Positions 9,897-21,260 of a DNA stretch of 64,000 bases are shown here, piece after piece (position 1 is the stretch's first letter; every line of letters starts with the position of its first letter). Below the pieces are notes generated by a model, which made no database searches, was not told where the DNA came from, and saw only the letters and a list, made by a program, of their open reading frames with translations. Source of the stretch: Strongylocentrotus droebachiensis (lineage: Eukaryota > Echinodermata > Echinoidea > Camarodonta > Strongylocentrotidae); NCBI GenBank assembly GCA_035222895.1, contig JAVYIG010001030.1, forward strand, positions 310,001 to 374,000. Direction: 5' to 3'. Made by a program: the position numbers and the translations under genes.

Positions 9897-12800
9897 CTAT
9901 CAAAATTGAAGTAATGTCTTGTATCCGTGAATAACGATATATTTTGTTTTTGCAGCTAATGCTGCTGTTGTTATTATTGATGTTGTTGTTGTCGTTAACG
10001 TCCTCGTTATTGCGGTTGGTGTTGTTTGTTGTTTTCTTATTTAATTTCTTTTAATTTTGTTTTCAATTGTATTTGGACTGTGTTTATCACAGCCATGACA
10101 AACGGAGGCCACACAAAATCTTTTAAAATGTTTCATTAATGTCGACATATCTTTATTTAATTATGTACCTGGCAGTCCAACATCCAATTACACATTCTTC
10201 ATAAACATTAATTCTCAAGAAGGCTTTAGGATACATCGTTTGTTTTCTTTTCTCCTTAATAATGCATTCATAAAGTCAACACGCACCGTCTGATCTGAGA
10301 GAGCCGAACCGAAATGCAATCGATTTTTTTTTTCCCCTTCTGGTTGTTTTTATGTAAAAACGGACCCAATTTTCCAGCTGACTCATTCTACATGTCACGT
10401 TGACCCACCTTTCCCTCCTTCTCCTCCTCCTTCTCTTTCTCCTCGAAGAGATGAAAATAATTACCCCCAATGACAACACCGTCCTTTTCTAGAGAGAAAG
10501 AGCGCATCAGCATTTTAAGTAGATGACCCGTTTACCTCGTGTTCGCATTTTCCCTCGACACAATTGACGCGGGAAAGCATCCATTTGCGACGCATTACCC
10601 CAATTTTTGTGATCGGCATTCTGGACAGGGAAAGGTGATAGGCCCGGATTCATGAGGGAGGGGGGGGGGGGGGCTTTGTGGACGAATTGAGACCTATCTA
10701 ATCTGTGAATGTATTAGGGCGTTGCTTAGTATAAAGGTACGCAAGCGATTTTATTTCATGACGACAATTTGTGGATGGTTGTTGTTGTTGTTGGTTTTGT
10801 TGCTGCTGTTGCTTTGACATCTACTCCTTTTTGCGAGGTGCTTCACTCAAATAGGTCTGAATCATAAAAGGTGTATATTTCAGAAAAAAGTATATGGTGA
10901 ATGCGATTTCGTAAATAGTGATGTTAAGATGTTGGGAATGAGGAAGAAAAACAGGTGATTATTATTGGTCATGTTCAATGTTTCTTGATGAGGGAATCGA
11001 CACAAATATGGAAGGCAGGAGCAATTATCTCAGGGAGAAAGCACACCATCTGTCATAAATTCGTTCTTTTTATCTATCTATCTATCTTATTTTCCTTTTT
11101 TTTTTAGTAATCTACACAAACACGAGCTTTGCTTTTTAGTGGATTTTTCTTTTCCTTCGAAATTCGACTTGATTTATGATATGCTTGTATAACAGCATGT
11201 TCTATGTTACATTGCAAATGTCGTTTGATATTCATTTTAATATGTCAGCATTTTTTCAAGTTTTGATAGATCATGAATGGAAATCAAATTATTAGAATTG
11301 AATTGAATTGAAGAATAGGGAACGTTTAAATCGATGACTATTCAGACAGCGCGGCAATGAAAGAATGGCATGAATTTCTATACATCCCAAAATCTCATTA
11401 ACTTAGACGTCACTTTTTATAGGCCTTAATTAAGATCACTGTATTGTTAAAATGTCCTCATATAGGTCCACCCAAATTGTCCAAATGCATTGGAAATAAC
11501 AGGACACTATGATAAGTTCCAAAACAAATTATCCACTTCTCATCACAATATCTCATCCAAAAATAGGCCAAACGAGGAGAAAATGAAGAAAGGAACAGAG
11601 AAAGAACGAAATGAAATAAAAGAAGCTATAAATTTGGCTTTCAGCACAATTATTGAACTTTTGTGAACTTGCGATCGATACCATCGGCAAGATAATGCGT
11701 GACTCTCGGATGACACGAAGGTGAGAAATAAACACCTTTTTCAGAACAAAAAGATTTGATGTCAGGAGTGATGCGGTCATGAAAAATTATCCAAGAGGTG
11801 CAACACCAGGACATCTAAGTTTCATCTGAGGATGAAATAAGAGAGAAGTCGGATAATTCCACGAGATAAATGAGAAATCCCGTCAGCATACGCGCCATTT
11901 TTGGTGCGCACATCGATCGCGCACCTTGTGGTGTAAATATTGCAAGACGATTGCAAAACAGATTGCAAATCAACTTCCAATCACCTTATTGGCATGCCAT
12001 TTTGTTGTTGATATTGTTGATGATGATTTCCTTGCTGTTGAAAACAAATATTATTATGATGTCATTCGATTATGTTGATGTTGTTGTTCTTACCCTTTTG
12101 GGTGTGTTGATGGTATTGTGGATGTGTCTTTGTTACCCATTTCGTAAGGTCTTTTTTTTTTTTTTTGCTTCGATGACATCAAAATTAAAAAGTAAAGGAA
12201 ACGTTTTCATATTGGAAATTTCGGATTTGCATTGGGAAAACAACAAAAGGTGAATTATAAAAAAAAAAGTGTTTACTATAATCTCCATCTCATAGGGCGT
12301 ATTCTTCAATATTCCTATACAATAATGGTTACTGTGAGACCATTGCGGCAAATTCGACCACAATGGCATTCGGCGTCCAACCAGGTCCGCAATTTGTCTC
12401 CTGGGTACGGAGTGGCAAATGCAGACTGATTTGTAGCCAATGGACATTAGCAAGATTGGTTGCTGCGCTGAGCCTCGAAATCAGAACCATCTCATGACTA
12501 GCGAAGTAAACAAACCACTTCACTACGACATATCCACATTAAAACAAAAGAGTTTGACAAAAAAAGGGTGAGAAATTGAGTCATCATCATAGCGATGAAT
12601 ATTGTTTTCACGAGGAAAAAGAAATAAAGATTAGAAAGTGAATTACAGATGAGAAAATAGGTCACGTAGAGGAAATATGAACAGCCAACAACACAATGAT
12701 GTGTAAAGGATGCACTTCTTAATTTCCTGGTATTGAGTTTATCTGATTTAACGGATATTCGTTTCATATTAAATTTTAAAAAGCGCGTAAAAAATCAACC

Positions 12801-13190
12801 ATGCTCATCTTTCGCGGGTAACACTCTCTGTTTTATCACCTGATATTGGAGCGGAGCGCATCAGCGTTGTGACTTGTCGTTCCCATAGCAACACTGGATG
12901 ATTGTCTCTGCTCTGACTAAAACAAGACCTCGGGCAATGCATTGGCAGTATTTTCCGTTTTCATATTTGAAAGCGTCTGTATCAACTGCTCATCTGCAGC
13001 AATGATACTGGCGGAAACTCCATTCAATTATCGTTTCAGTTTCTTCCTGTATCAGTTTATTATTAAGGAGATATCAAACTTGACAGACACGTGGCATGTC
13101 CAAGTTTTAACTGCAGCACTTGAAAGGTTATAGAGGAGACGGTTTAGACTTCCCTTGGAGTTTTAAGAAATTTCTTCAATCTTTATAATA
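8611..13190. other. Anonymous DNA with short simple repeats
   Basis: No gene could be supported. It contains an ATC microsatellite (9862-9896), a G tract near 10661-10673, TATC repeats near 11070, a GAATT repeat near 11297 and poly(T) near 12153. The minus-strand open frame at 9319-9642 has no recognisable domain. A motif CCCATAGCAAC near 12883 resembles half of an RFX X-box but is only one site. Confidence 0.5.
9862..9896. repeat. (ATC)n microsatellite
   Basis: About eleven uninterrupted ATC trinucleotides. Confidence 0.95.
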
Positions 13191-13195
13191 ATATA

Positions 13196-13400
13196 GGTGT
13201 CGTGGTCTAGCGGATGTGTCACTGGGCTGTGGGTGATATGGGTCCCGCCGCGAAACTAATGTCCGTTGTCAAGACATTAATCTACATTTGCCACTCTCCA
13301 CCCAGGTGAAGTTAATGGGTACCCAGTAGGGAGAAATTCCTTGAATGCTTTAGTGCCATGTAATGGCAGCTCAACCCCCCCCCCCGAAAATACATTAAAC
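13196..13400 (+). mobile_element. tRNA-derived SINE, plus strand
   Basis: The head (from about 13196) contains TGGTCTAGCGG, a good RNA polymerase III A box, then a degenerate B-box-like GGGTCCCGCC. The tRNA-unrelated body contains CCACCCAGGTGAAGTTAATG and GGGTACCCAGTAGG, a style I associate with sea-urchin tRNA SINEs. The body ends near a C11 tract (13375-13385). The B box is decayed, so it is probably transcriptionally dead. It could only be mistaken for a tRNA gene: the arms do not fold into an intact cloverleaf and a long body follows. Confidence 0.7.
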
Positions 13401-13858
13401 ATTTATACAGACTTGTTGTTGATTGATTTTACCGACTGAAGTAAGAGAAATTCAAGAAAGGAACATTGTTCGAATTTATCACTTTCGTCTGCAATCTATT
13501 TCTTAATGCAATTGCAAAAGAAAAAATTCCTATAATGTTTCTATTCTTCAATAACGAAATAAATGGAAATTATTTCCTAATATGCAATACAAGACAACTT
13601 CGGCTAGTAGATAAGACATTAGAAGTAATCTTTAAAAAATCAATTTTATTACCCATCATTTATTTATTTATTTTTATTTATTCAAGTCTTCTTTATACAG
13701 GGTGGCCCTTTCAATAACGAGTATTGCTCTTCCAAGGGGCCCTGTCTATACAATTAAAAACATGTAAAACATTGCACATTAATATGGTATACATACAAAT
13801 AAAACCGATATACAAAGTAACTAAAATTACAACAAAAAATACGAATACAATATATGAA

Positions 13859-13898
<40 letters not shown>

Positions 13899-13952
13899 AA
13901 GAATAAATATTGCAAATGAAAGAAGAAGAAGAAGGAAAAAAAAAAGTGTTTG

Positions 13953-14432
13953 TCAGAGGGCGTTTTGGATACTGAGAAGCTTGCATTGCCTCTTAAAGGA
14001 CAATAGGGACACACTAACACGTACATTAGGAGAGAGGTTATTCCACATGAGTGACCCTTGGTAGTGAAGGGATCTTTTGAAATAATCTGTTCGGGGAGTT
14101 TTAATGAAGAGTGGAGATTGTGCAGAATGCCTGGTATAAATAGAAATCTTTCTCGGGATAACTATTGGCTTGAGATATAAAGGCGTGAGATTATTTTGAA
14201 TTTTGTACATATTTAAACAAATTTGGTAATTAATTCTTTGACGTACTGATTGCCAGGAAAGTTCAGTCAACATAGTGATGTGAGGGGTAAAAAAATCAGC
14301 TTTAAGTATGAGTCTTGCAAAACGGTTTTGTAGTTTTTGAATTCTTGAAATATGACACATTGCACTTTGTCCCCAGATAATATTGCAATAATCGATGTGC
14401 GGTAAAAACAAACTATTATAAATCATTAACAA
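13953..14432 (-). pseudogene. LINE C-terminal domain fragment
   Basis: This 159-residue frame starts in SLFLPHIDYCNIIWG and continues with IQKLQNRFARLI, then LNMYKIQNNLTPLYL and MWNNLSPNVR, a block found downstream of the RT in CR1/L2/Crack-type LINEs. It follows the linker without any palm sequence. The two frames overlap by a few bases at the deletion junction. Confidence 0.85.
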
Positions 14433-14935
14433 AATACGTTTCGGTAAAAGATATTGAATACGTCTGATATAACCAATAGTTCTTGATAACTTATGACTGT
14501 ATCGTGAATTGCTAACCGATTGTTATTAACAGAGGGGGAAAATTCTCTCAAAGTTTTCCAAGTATTTTTAGAGTTAGATTTATTGATATCGAATTGATGT
14601 AGATAATAGTCTTTCTTAAGTTTTTTATTCCAATTATTTAATTTATTCCTAGCAACTTGAAAACGTTTCCAGATGGACATATCATTTTTATCTTTGTTAC
14701 CATGTTTACCATCAAATCGCTCTTTAAGATAATCTCGTTCTCTTGAGAGAGAAATGTAATCATCAGTTATCCATGGGGAAGGGTTCTGTCGTTGCCTAAC
14801 GGAAACTATAGGTGCATGCTTATCACAAAGTTTCACAAACAAATTTACAAATATACTCCATTTGCTATCAATATTAGTGGTATCATAAATATCATTCCAA
14901 TTCAGTAATCCACCTTCATCCAAAAACTTTTCCCG
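14426..14935 (-). pseudogene. LINE inter-domain linker fragment
   Basis: The same frame as the second endonuclease piece encodes a charged, Lys/Arg-rich linker (RERDYLKERF, NSKNTWKTLREF), typical of the region between endonuclease and reverse transcriptase in CR1/L2/Jockey-like LINEs. It ends in FNIFYRNVFC and a stop exactly where the RT palm should begin. Confidence 0.75.
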
Positions 14936-15515
14936 GTCGAAGTTACGAAATGAACGAAACCGTTTGATAGTTGGGGTAGTATGTACTTTCTGAGTTTTAA
15001 CATCAACGAAGATCAGAGAATGGTCACTAAGTCCCATTGAAACAACATCGTGATTGAAATTGTTTTTCTCCAAAGGCAGTAAAAAATCAAATCAATACAT
15101 GTTCTACTCGTATTTGTAATTCTGGTTGGTTCGCTAATAATTTGCTTTAATTGCAGATAGGTGCACATATTTTTCAATTTGGATGAAAGTGGGTTAATAG
15201 TAAGCATATTACGATTGAAATCTCCAAGAACAATAATATTCGAATTAAAATGTAAAGCTTTCTCCAACTGAAGTTCTGCTTTAGAAAAGAAATCAGTAGA
15301 TGAATTTGGAGGCCTGTAAACTATAGCTATTAGATATAATTGTGAGTGTTTTAATCTCACTTCGAACCATAATATCTCAAGATCTTCTTGCTCTAGATCT
15401 TTCCTGCGATTATATATCAAATTTGAGTTAATATAACAAGCAACGCCTCCACCAGATGTATTTCTATCATTCCTTTCTACATTGTAACCACCTTTTTCTC
15501 CGTTTTCATGGGCCC
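14936..15515 (-). pseudogene. LINE endonuclease-domain fragment, frameshifted
   Basis: The first frame runs from about 15515 to 15085 and the second from 15073 downward. The frame changes near 15080, between CIDLIF and the NHDVVSMGLSDHSL segment. The motifs GDFNRN and GLSDHS are the conserved metal-binding and catalytic blocks of apurinic-type LINE endonucleases. The N-terminal third of the domain, including its first catalytic residues, is absent. A +1/-1 event and the truncation make it non-functional. Confidence 0.85.
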
Positions 15516-15516
15516 C

Positions 15517-17338
15517 GTAAGGTCAAGATATTGTACTTTGGATGTTTAATCTAGCGCGGTCGCGTTTGCACAACGGAATTTATTTCATCTCGTCATCACG
15601 ATTATCATTATCCCGGGTCATTTTTTTTTTGTTTTTTGTTTTTTGTTTGCCTCCCGAAAATCTCCGAGTACACCAAAGATAAGTCGATGTTATCCGATCC
15701 GAAGCTTTTCAGCGAGGCGGTGTAGAGTGTTCCGGAGGTCGACACGCGTCGCCGCAAATCGGGACACCTTTCCTCCAGCCTGAGATGAGTCAATTTTTTT
15801 AGAAGGCGCGCGTCCGTTTTCATAGCTACATATACTGCGCTTCCACACGGCATGCGCGCTGCACCGGTGCGCATCCCGTTTCGTAGTCCGATATGCAGAG
15901 ATTGATGTGTGGTAGACGCTGTGTAGGACAACAAACTTCAATCGTGCTATCAAAATCGAGGAGTGGAAACGTGCTCGTGTGAAGACGGGGAAAAGTGTTG
16001 TTGATCGGAAAATAAGTGATGAAATATAAGCGATTGATGAGGAAATACTCGTATACGGTGGCAAGTTTTTAGCGTGGCCGATGGGGGTCCTATGCCCTCC
16101 CCCGAAAAAAGGGGGTTCCGCCTAAATTCTATTTAAATGGGCGGGGATCTATTTTCGTTTAACGTAATATATGGCATACCTTTAAGGATAACATATAAAG
16201 GGCAATGTGGGTCCTACATTGCCTTAGCAAATTAAGACATCGTATTGACCTAAAAAAATAATTCGAAAAAGCTAAAACCTAGAGAGCGCAAATTTATTGT
16301 GTTAACTTTAGAAATTGATTTAAGTTTTGAATTCACAAGTCGGGTGCTACTGAAAATTGATTTTGTGGGGTCTTTTTACCGAGAGTGGTTCGACCTTATG
16401 CACTTTAACCAGTCATTATTATTTTCCTGAAGGTAATTTGATTGTGATTTCTATTGCAATCTTATTTTCGTAGTGTCTTGCTTTACGGCCGCTTGAGAAA
16501 TTTGGCGAGATTCAATTATACATTTGTTCCTGAAACCTAGATAAAATGCATTTTGCGAAAATTCATAGAGTGAGAGTGGGATTACACGAGAAAATAATTT
16601 GAATGCGATTGAGAGAAAGAAGAAACCAGGTCACGAGAAAGAAAGGAAAAAATGTCAAGAAAAAATAGAACAATCGTAGATAACAAATAAATAAACAGAG
16701 GTATTGAAATTCTAAAGCATACAGAAAACTCTTACTGGGTGAGAGTAAATGTTGAACGTGTAGAGTTGAATTGACGATCTCAGAAACATGAGATGAATCT
16801 TATAATAGTTGCTCAAAATATATTATAACCAATACTGTTACACCTCCTGCAAATGTATTGTTTGTGTTGTAGATATATTTATTGTTTATCTTTTGAATGA
16901 GATACACCTAAGGTAATGCAATATTTCATTAAATCTGTGGGGAAATTGGCCAAGTATAATATGTATTTTTTTTTTTTTTTGTTAAGGGAAAGGTGAAACT
17001 AATTTGTGGATCTTTTCTTTCTTTTTATGTTGGCATCGAAGAATATCATGCTATAATGTCTCCCGAAAAGAATTGCTCTTCAAAATATGACAAATACTAT
17101 AGCTAATGGTTATGCACCACACCTTCATGTTACATCCCATATTCACATGTGTACAGTACGTGAAACTTTATCAAGACTGGGTCCATTTCTTTTCATTTTG
17201 ATGATTCTAAATCTCACATTATATACAGGTACTCTGTCTTGTCAATACATAAGCAGGCTTTCCAAATTGTATTAAGACTATTCCTTTAATAGTACAATCG
17301 CATGATCTAAATTCAAATTTATCTTTAAATATCAAAAT
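15517..17338. other. Anonymous DNA, partly GC-richer at 15540-16140
   Basis: The 15540-16000 stretch is richer in GC and CpG than its neighbours. Overlapping minus-strand open frames (15608-15934, 15690-16064) come with it but show no domain. No other feature is seen. Confidence 0.5.
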
Positions 17339-18131
17339 AGATATTTAACGAATACTAGCCTAACATAAACCCAAAAGCTTCCTCTAAACTTTAATGCAAA
17401 AAGACAGACGATCATTAAATAGGTCAAGTTAAACCAAGAATTGTGTCACATGGAAAATAATCGCTTCCTTATTTCGAGTGTGATCTCAAAGCATTTTACC
17501 GTCTGAAAAATAGCTGGCGGAAAAGACGTGTGCGGAATTACAAACCATTTACTAATACTAATCCTACAATAATGGAATTTCAAAAGAGAGATTTAACGAA
17601 TACTAGCCTAAAATAAACCAAAAAGCTTCCTCTAAACGGTCCCTTTAAAGTTAACATTCAATCATTAATGCAAACTGAAAGGCTAACGATCATTAAATAG
17701 GTCAAGTTAAACTTAGAATTGTGTCACATGGAAAATAATCGCTTCCTTATTTTGAGGGTGATCTCAAAGCATTTTATCGTCTGGAAAATAGCTGGCGGAA
17801 AAAACGTGTGCGGAATAACAAACCATCTACTAATACTAATCCTACAATAATGGAATTTTAAAAGAGAGATTTAACGAATACTAGCCTAAAATAACCCCAA
17901 ATGCTTCCTCTAAACAATCCCTTTAAAATTAGCATTCAATCATTTATGCTAACTAAAAGACAGACGATCATGAAATAGGTCAAGTTAAACTTAGAATTGT
18001 GTCACATGGAAAATAATCGCTTCCTTATTTTGAGGGTGATCTCAAAGCATTTTAACGTCTGCAAAATAGCTGGCGGAAAAGACGTGTGCGGAATTACAAA
18101 CCATCTACTAATCCTACAATAATGGAATTTC
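17339..18131. repeat. Three tandem copies of a ~250-280-bp unit
   Basis: The landmark TTTAACGAATACTAGCCTA occurs at 17343, 17592 and 17870, giving periods of 249 and 278 bp. Copy 1 lacks about 30 bp (the segment with TCCCTTTAAA) that copies 2 and 3 share. All keep GTGTCACATGGAAAATAATC and AGCTGGCGGAAAA. Copies are roughly 90% alike by eye. There is no coding frame. Confidence 0.95.
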
Positions 18132-18789
18132 ACACGCAGTCTTTTATAAAGACGGATGTGCAAAGTGGCAGGATGTAGAGTTGGTATATATATTTTTTTT
18201 TAATTAGGCAACGGTTTGGATACAAATTTTGGTTTTAAATTGATATGTGTAACCTAAATCGTGGTCAAAGTTGCAATTGGGTATTTCACGAATGCCTGGA
18301 AACGGTTATGTAAAAACAATGTGTCCCAACTTACTTTATGCTCTTGGTTTCTTCGTATAATCATATAAGTACTTTTTTATTTTGCATTATAGGTGTCTGT
18401 CGTATAGAATTATAATGTTCAAATGCATATTTCCCTCATCCTCCCATATACAGTTCGGTGTTATAACAAGAAAATACCTTTCTTAAAGTGAATTTTGTAT
18501 ATTAAAATAAATCTTAAGCTATGTAGTACAAAGCTTGAAAAATTAGAATCGTTTTAGATGATACTGGCTATGATGTCTCTCACACTGTCTCATTTTTGTT
18601 TCTCCATCTCTAACATATCTATTCCTCTCTCGCTATCTCCCTCCGTTCCTTCTCTGCCTCTGTCACTATCTTAATATCTTCCTCTCCCTCTCTCTATCTC
18701 GCTTTCTCTCTTCATAAACTTTCTCTCCTCAATTCTTCATCTTTTTCCATGTGAGAACATTTTCAATGACTTTTGAAGCATACTTACGC

Positions 18790-18826
18790 GGCAGCAGTGA
18801 AGTTAAAGTGAGCATGAGTAATCCTA
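18790..18826. repeat. First copy of a ~35-bp dispersed repeat
   Basis: GGCAGCAGTGAAGTTAAAGT followed by GAGCATGAGTAATC recurs at 19690-19719 with small differences. The pair brackets the microsatellite/inverted-repeat cluster. Confidence 0.75.
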
Positions 18827-18834
18827 TCCTGGTA

Positions 18835-18835
<1 letters not shown>

Positions 18836-18888
<53 letters not shown>
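18836..18888. repeat. Compound (CT)n(AC)n microsatellite
   Basis: About eight CT units pass directly into some eighteen AC units, ending in CATACGCGCAC. Confidence 0.95.
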
Positions 18889-18890
<2 letters not shown>

Positions 18891-18896
18891 GCGCAC

Positions 18897-19247
18897 GCAT
18901 TCTCACATCAGGGCCTTTGTGGGGCACCTGATTGTGGGGTATTTCTGTGCGTTCCAGATATACCTTGTGGTCCCCTACTAGTGGGGTATGTACAACCTGG
19001 CGATAACAACCCGGCGGTGTGCTTACGATGTTACCATAAAAAAGTGTGCAAGTTTTAGCACACGCTCACAAAATGTCATTTATGGGGTACCACTTCTAAT
19101 GCCCCGCAGGGCATAGGACACCGAATATACAGTCATTTGAAAGACTTTACTCTGTGGGGTCCTGAAAAAATACCCCACAAAGTAAAAATGCCTCACAAGG
19201 GGTATGTGAAGCGCACATAAAACCCCACAAAAATGCTGAGGTGAGAG
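18897..19247. mobile_element. Inverted-repeat insert flanked by a 13-bp direct repeat
   Basis: CACATACGCGCAC stands on both sides (18884-18896 and 19248-19260), like a target duplication. The left side reads CTCACATCAGGGCCTTTGTG then GGG and the right side, reverse-complemented, reads CTCACCTCAGCATTTTTGTG then GGG. Further inward both contain TGTGCG and ACCTTGTGG-like blocks. The interior is rich in TGTGGGGTAT motifs. Since the direct repeat abuts an AC microsatellite it may be partly coincidental. Confidence 0.5.
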
Positions 19248-19689
19248 CACATACGCGCACCCACCCACCCGCACGCACCCACCCACACCTAAATACATAA
19301 ACGCACACTCCATCTCCATGTCTTTCTTTCTTTTTCTCTCCCTCTCTTTCTTTCTATTCTTTATTTTTGTTTCTTTTTTAAATTATTTCTATAACTTTTG
19401 TTGTCTCTTGTAACTTTCTCACCTCCCTCGCGTATTTTGTCTTTGTCCCTGTTTCTCCATCTATAAAAGTCATAATGTATGTTTCTGCGTCTACTTATTC
19501 ATCTATCTAACCATCAGATTATCTATCTATATAATTATGTTTATCTATCTATCTATCTATCATATTATTCTTTATCTATTATTTAGCAGTCTCTGGCTCC
19601 CCCCCCCCTCTCTCTCTCTCTCTCTCTCCACCTACTACCATGCCTTTTAAGTTTAATGCACCTTTGCGGCTACCTACATACCCACACGC

Positions 19690-19719
19690 CGGCAGTGAAG
19701 TTAAGTGAGCATGAGTAAT
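19690..19719. repeat. Second copy of the ~35-bp dispersed repeat
   Basis: GGCAGTGAAGTTAAGTGAGC plus ATGAGTAATC matches 18790-18826 apart from short indels. Small perfect hairpins follow downstream (GGAGTGG near 19820 with CCACTCC; GACATCGT near 19843 with ACGATGTC). Confidence 0.7.
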
Positions 19720-20068
19720 CGTAAAGGATCTTACCCTTGGAACTCAACTTGACCCAAGGGGTGCAACGTACTCCTTTTACCTTACCCCCTCTTGGCTCTT
19801 ATAATGAGGCCATGAGATAAGGAGTGGTCTCTCTCCACTCCCCGACATCGTCGATTACCGCTGCCGAGGTCAATTACGATGTCAACGAGACACTCACAAA
19901 GAATGGGATGTGTCATGGGATATGGTTTGAGTGTGGGTGATTGTGAAAGACATCGGTAGAATGGTTTTAATGTTCTCCGATGGTGTTCTAAGTTCTAAGT
20001 TCTTTGTGTGATTGTGTTCAATAATTCTTACGTTCGATAGAATCGGAAAATAAAATTGTTAAGGCTTA

Positions 20069-20247
20069 CAGTCAAACCTGTCTAAGTGGCCACTTCTTTA
20101 TAAAAGTAACCTGTATAATAGTGGATATGCTCTTTGTCTCACTGCAAGAAAGATGTGCGTGTTTTAGAACCTCTCTAGAAAGACCACCTGTCTACAGTGG
20201 CCACTTTCTCGGTTACCTTGAGCAGCCTTCATAGACAGGTTTGACAG
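20069..20247. mobile_element. 179-bp MITE, pogo/Tc1-mariner type
   Basis: CAGTCAAACCTGTCTA at the left end and the reverse complement CTGTCAAACCTGTCTA at the right end match at 15 of 16 positions, flanked by TA on both sides (20067-20068 and 20248-20249). TA duplication and CAGTC-type ends are typical of the pogo/Tigger branch of Tc1/mariner. An internal direct duplicate of ACCTGTCTA followed by GTGGCCACTT is also present. There is no transposase, so it is a deletion derivative. Confidence 0.85.
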
Positions 20248-20947
20248 TATTATCAATATAAAAACCAAAAGAGAAGGGACAAAAGGGGGCGGGGGCTCAT
20301 TCGTCTGAGTCGGGAGATAGCGTCTCATTCGTGAACACGTGATCATTTGTCAGAACAAACTGACAAAATTAATGATGTAAAGATGACATTCCCGCTTTAT
20401 TTTACATTAATTGGAATGTAGAACCAATATTATCAAAACTAGCACCGAATTTAATATGTCTTTTTGTCTTTTACCTCCCATTCCCTTCACTTCTGTTAAT
20501 TGATAATCAATTAACCACTTCCAAGCCACGCATTGTTTATTTCTTGCTTGTTTGTTATTACTTGTTTTCGAGTTCCAGTTATTTGGAAGGATGTTGGTCA
20601 CGGTCGAAAAGTACTTGAACTCCTTTTGACACGCTTGTCATTCTTAATGAGAATGGAATGCATATTCTCACGTTTTCGCAGATTTCACCTTTGATCTTTC
20701 TTTTTTCTTATTTTTTTTTGACAGCTTCTGCATGGATGGGTTCCGCTTTATTTCAAGGTTCGTTATGCAAAATGTAGCTTTGAATATTTGATATTATCTT
20801 TTTCCGATATGTGCAGATAACACCATATTTTTTTTTCTTTCCTTTTGGTCTATACCTTTTTATAACTTTATAATGGTTATCTTTAGAAAAAGAAAATTAT
20901 ACTATTCTATTTTGTCCACACTTTCGTGTTGTTCATCTTTTTAGCGG

Positions 20948-21260
20948 CTGCTCCCCCTTTTCTCTCTTTCTATCTCTCTCTCTCTCTTTTCCTCTCCATA
21001 TATTTAGCTCCTTTTCATTCTTTCTCCTTGCCCCTCCCCCTCTCTCTCTCCCTTTTCCTCTCTCTCTCTCTCTCTCTATTTCTCTCTCTCAGTCTCAGTT
21101 TCTCCCTCACTACTCATCATCCTTTCACTCTTTCTCTATCTCTGTCTATGTTACTCTGTCCCATTATTGTACGCTCATCCCCTCTCTCTCTTTCTCTCTA
21201 TCTCTCATACTCCCTTTCTCTCTCCGCCAGTCAATCCAACCAGACGTCTCTGATTCTCTT
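20948..21260. repeat. CT-rich polypyrimidine tract
   Basis: The plus strand consists of CTCTCT runs broken by short T or AT steps. The Leu/Ser-rich 137-residue frame across it is an artefact of composition. Confidence 0.9.

Larger units (their letters stand above)
13660..15516 (-). mobile_element. Truncated, internally deleted non-LTR retrotransposon (CR1/L2-like LINE)
   Basis: Read on the minus strand, coding starts at about 15515 inside an AP endonuclease (TSGGGVACYI), continues through VYRPPNSS and the catalytic GDFN motif, then SDHSLIF. It next covers the linker after the endonuclease and jumps straight to the C-terminal LINE region (FLPHIDYCNIIWG, then LQNRFARLI, then SLMWNNLSP). The reverse-transcriptase palm with its F/YADD motif is missing. 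The 3' non-coding part has a long T tract on this strand and ends in ATAAA repeats (13660-13682). The sequence contains a frameshift and stop codons. It is 5'-truncated, as is usual for LINEs. Confidence 0.9.

Noticed and set aside
11870..12253. 127-residue open frame with hydrophobic stretches
   Set aside because: The hydrophobic part derives from GTTGTTGATG-type simple repeats and a poly(T) tract.
12879..12893. RFX X-box regulatory site
   Set aside because: One half is a reasonable match, the other differs at a conserved base, and it is a single occurrence with no nearby gene.
15608..16064. Overlapping minus-strand frames in CpG-richer DNA
   Set aside because: Two different frames are open across the same bases, with no recognisable domain; better explained by low stop-codon density.
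17339..18131. Regularly spaced repeats as a CRISPR array
   Set aside because: Units are contiguous 250-280-bp repeats without short identical repeats and unique spacers, in animal-type DNA with introns and SINEs.
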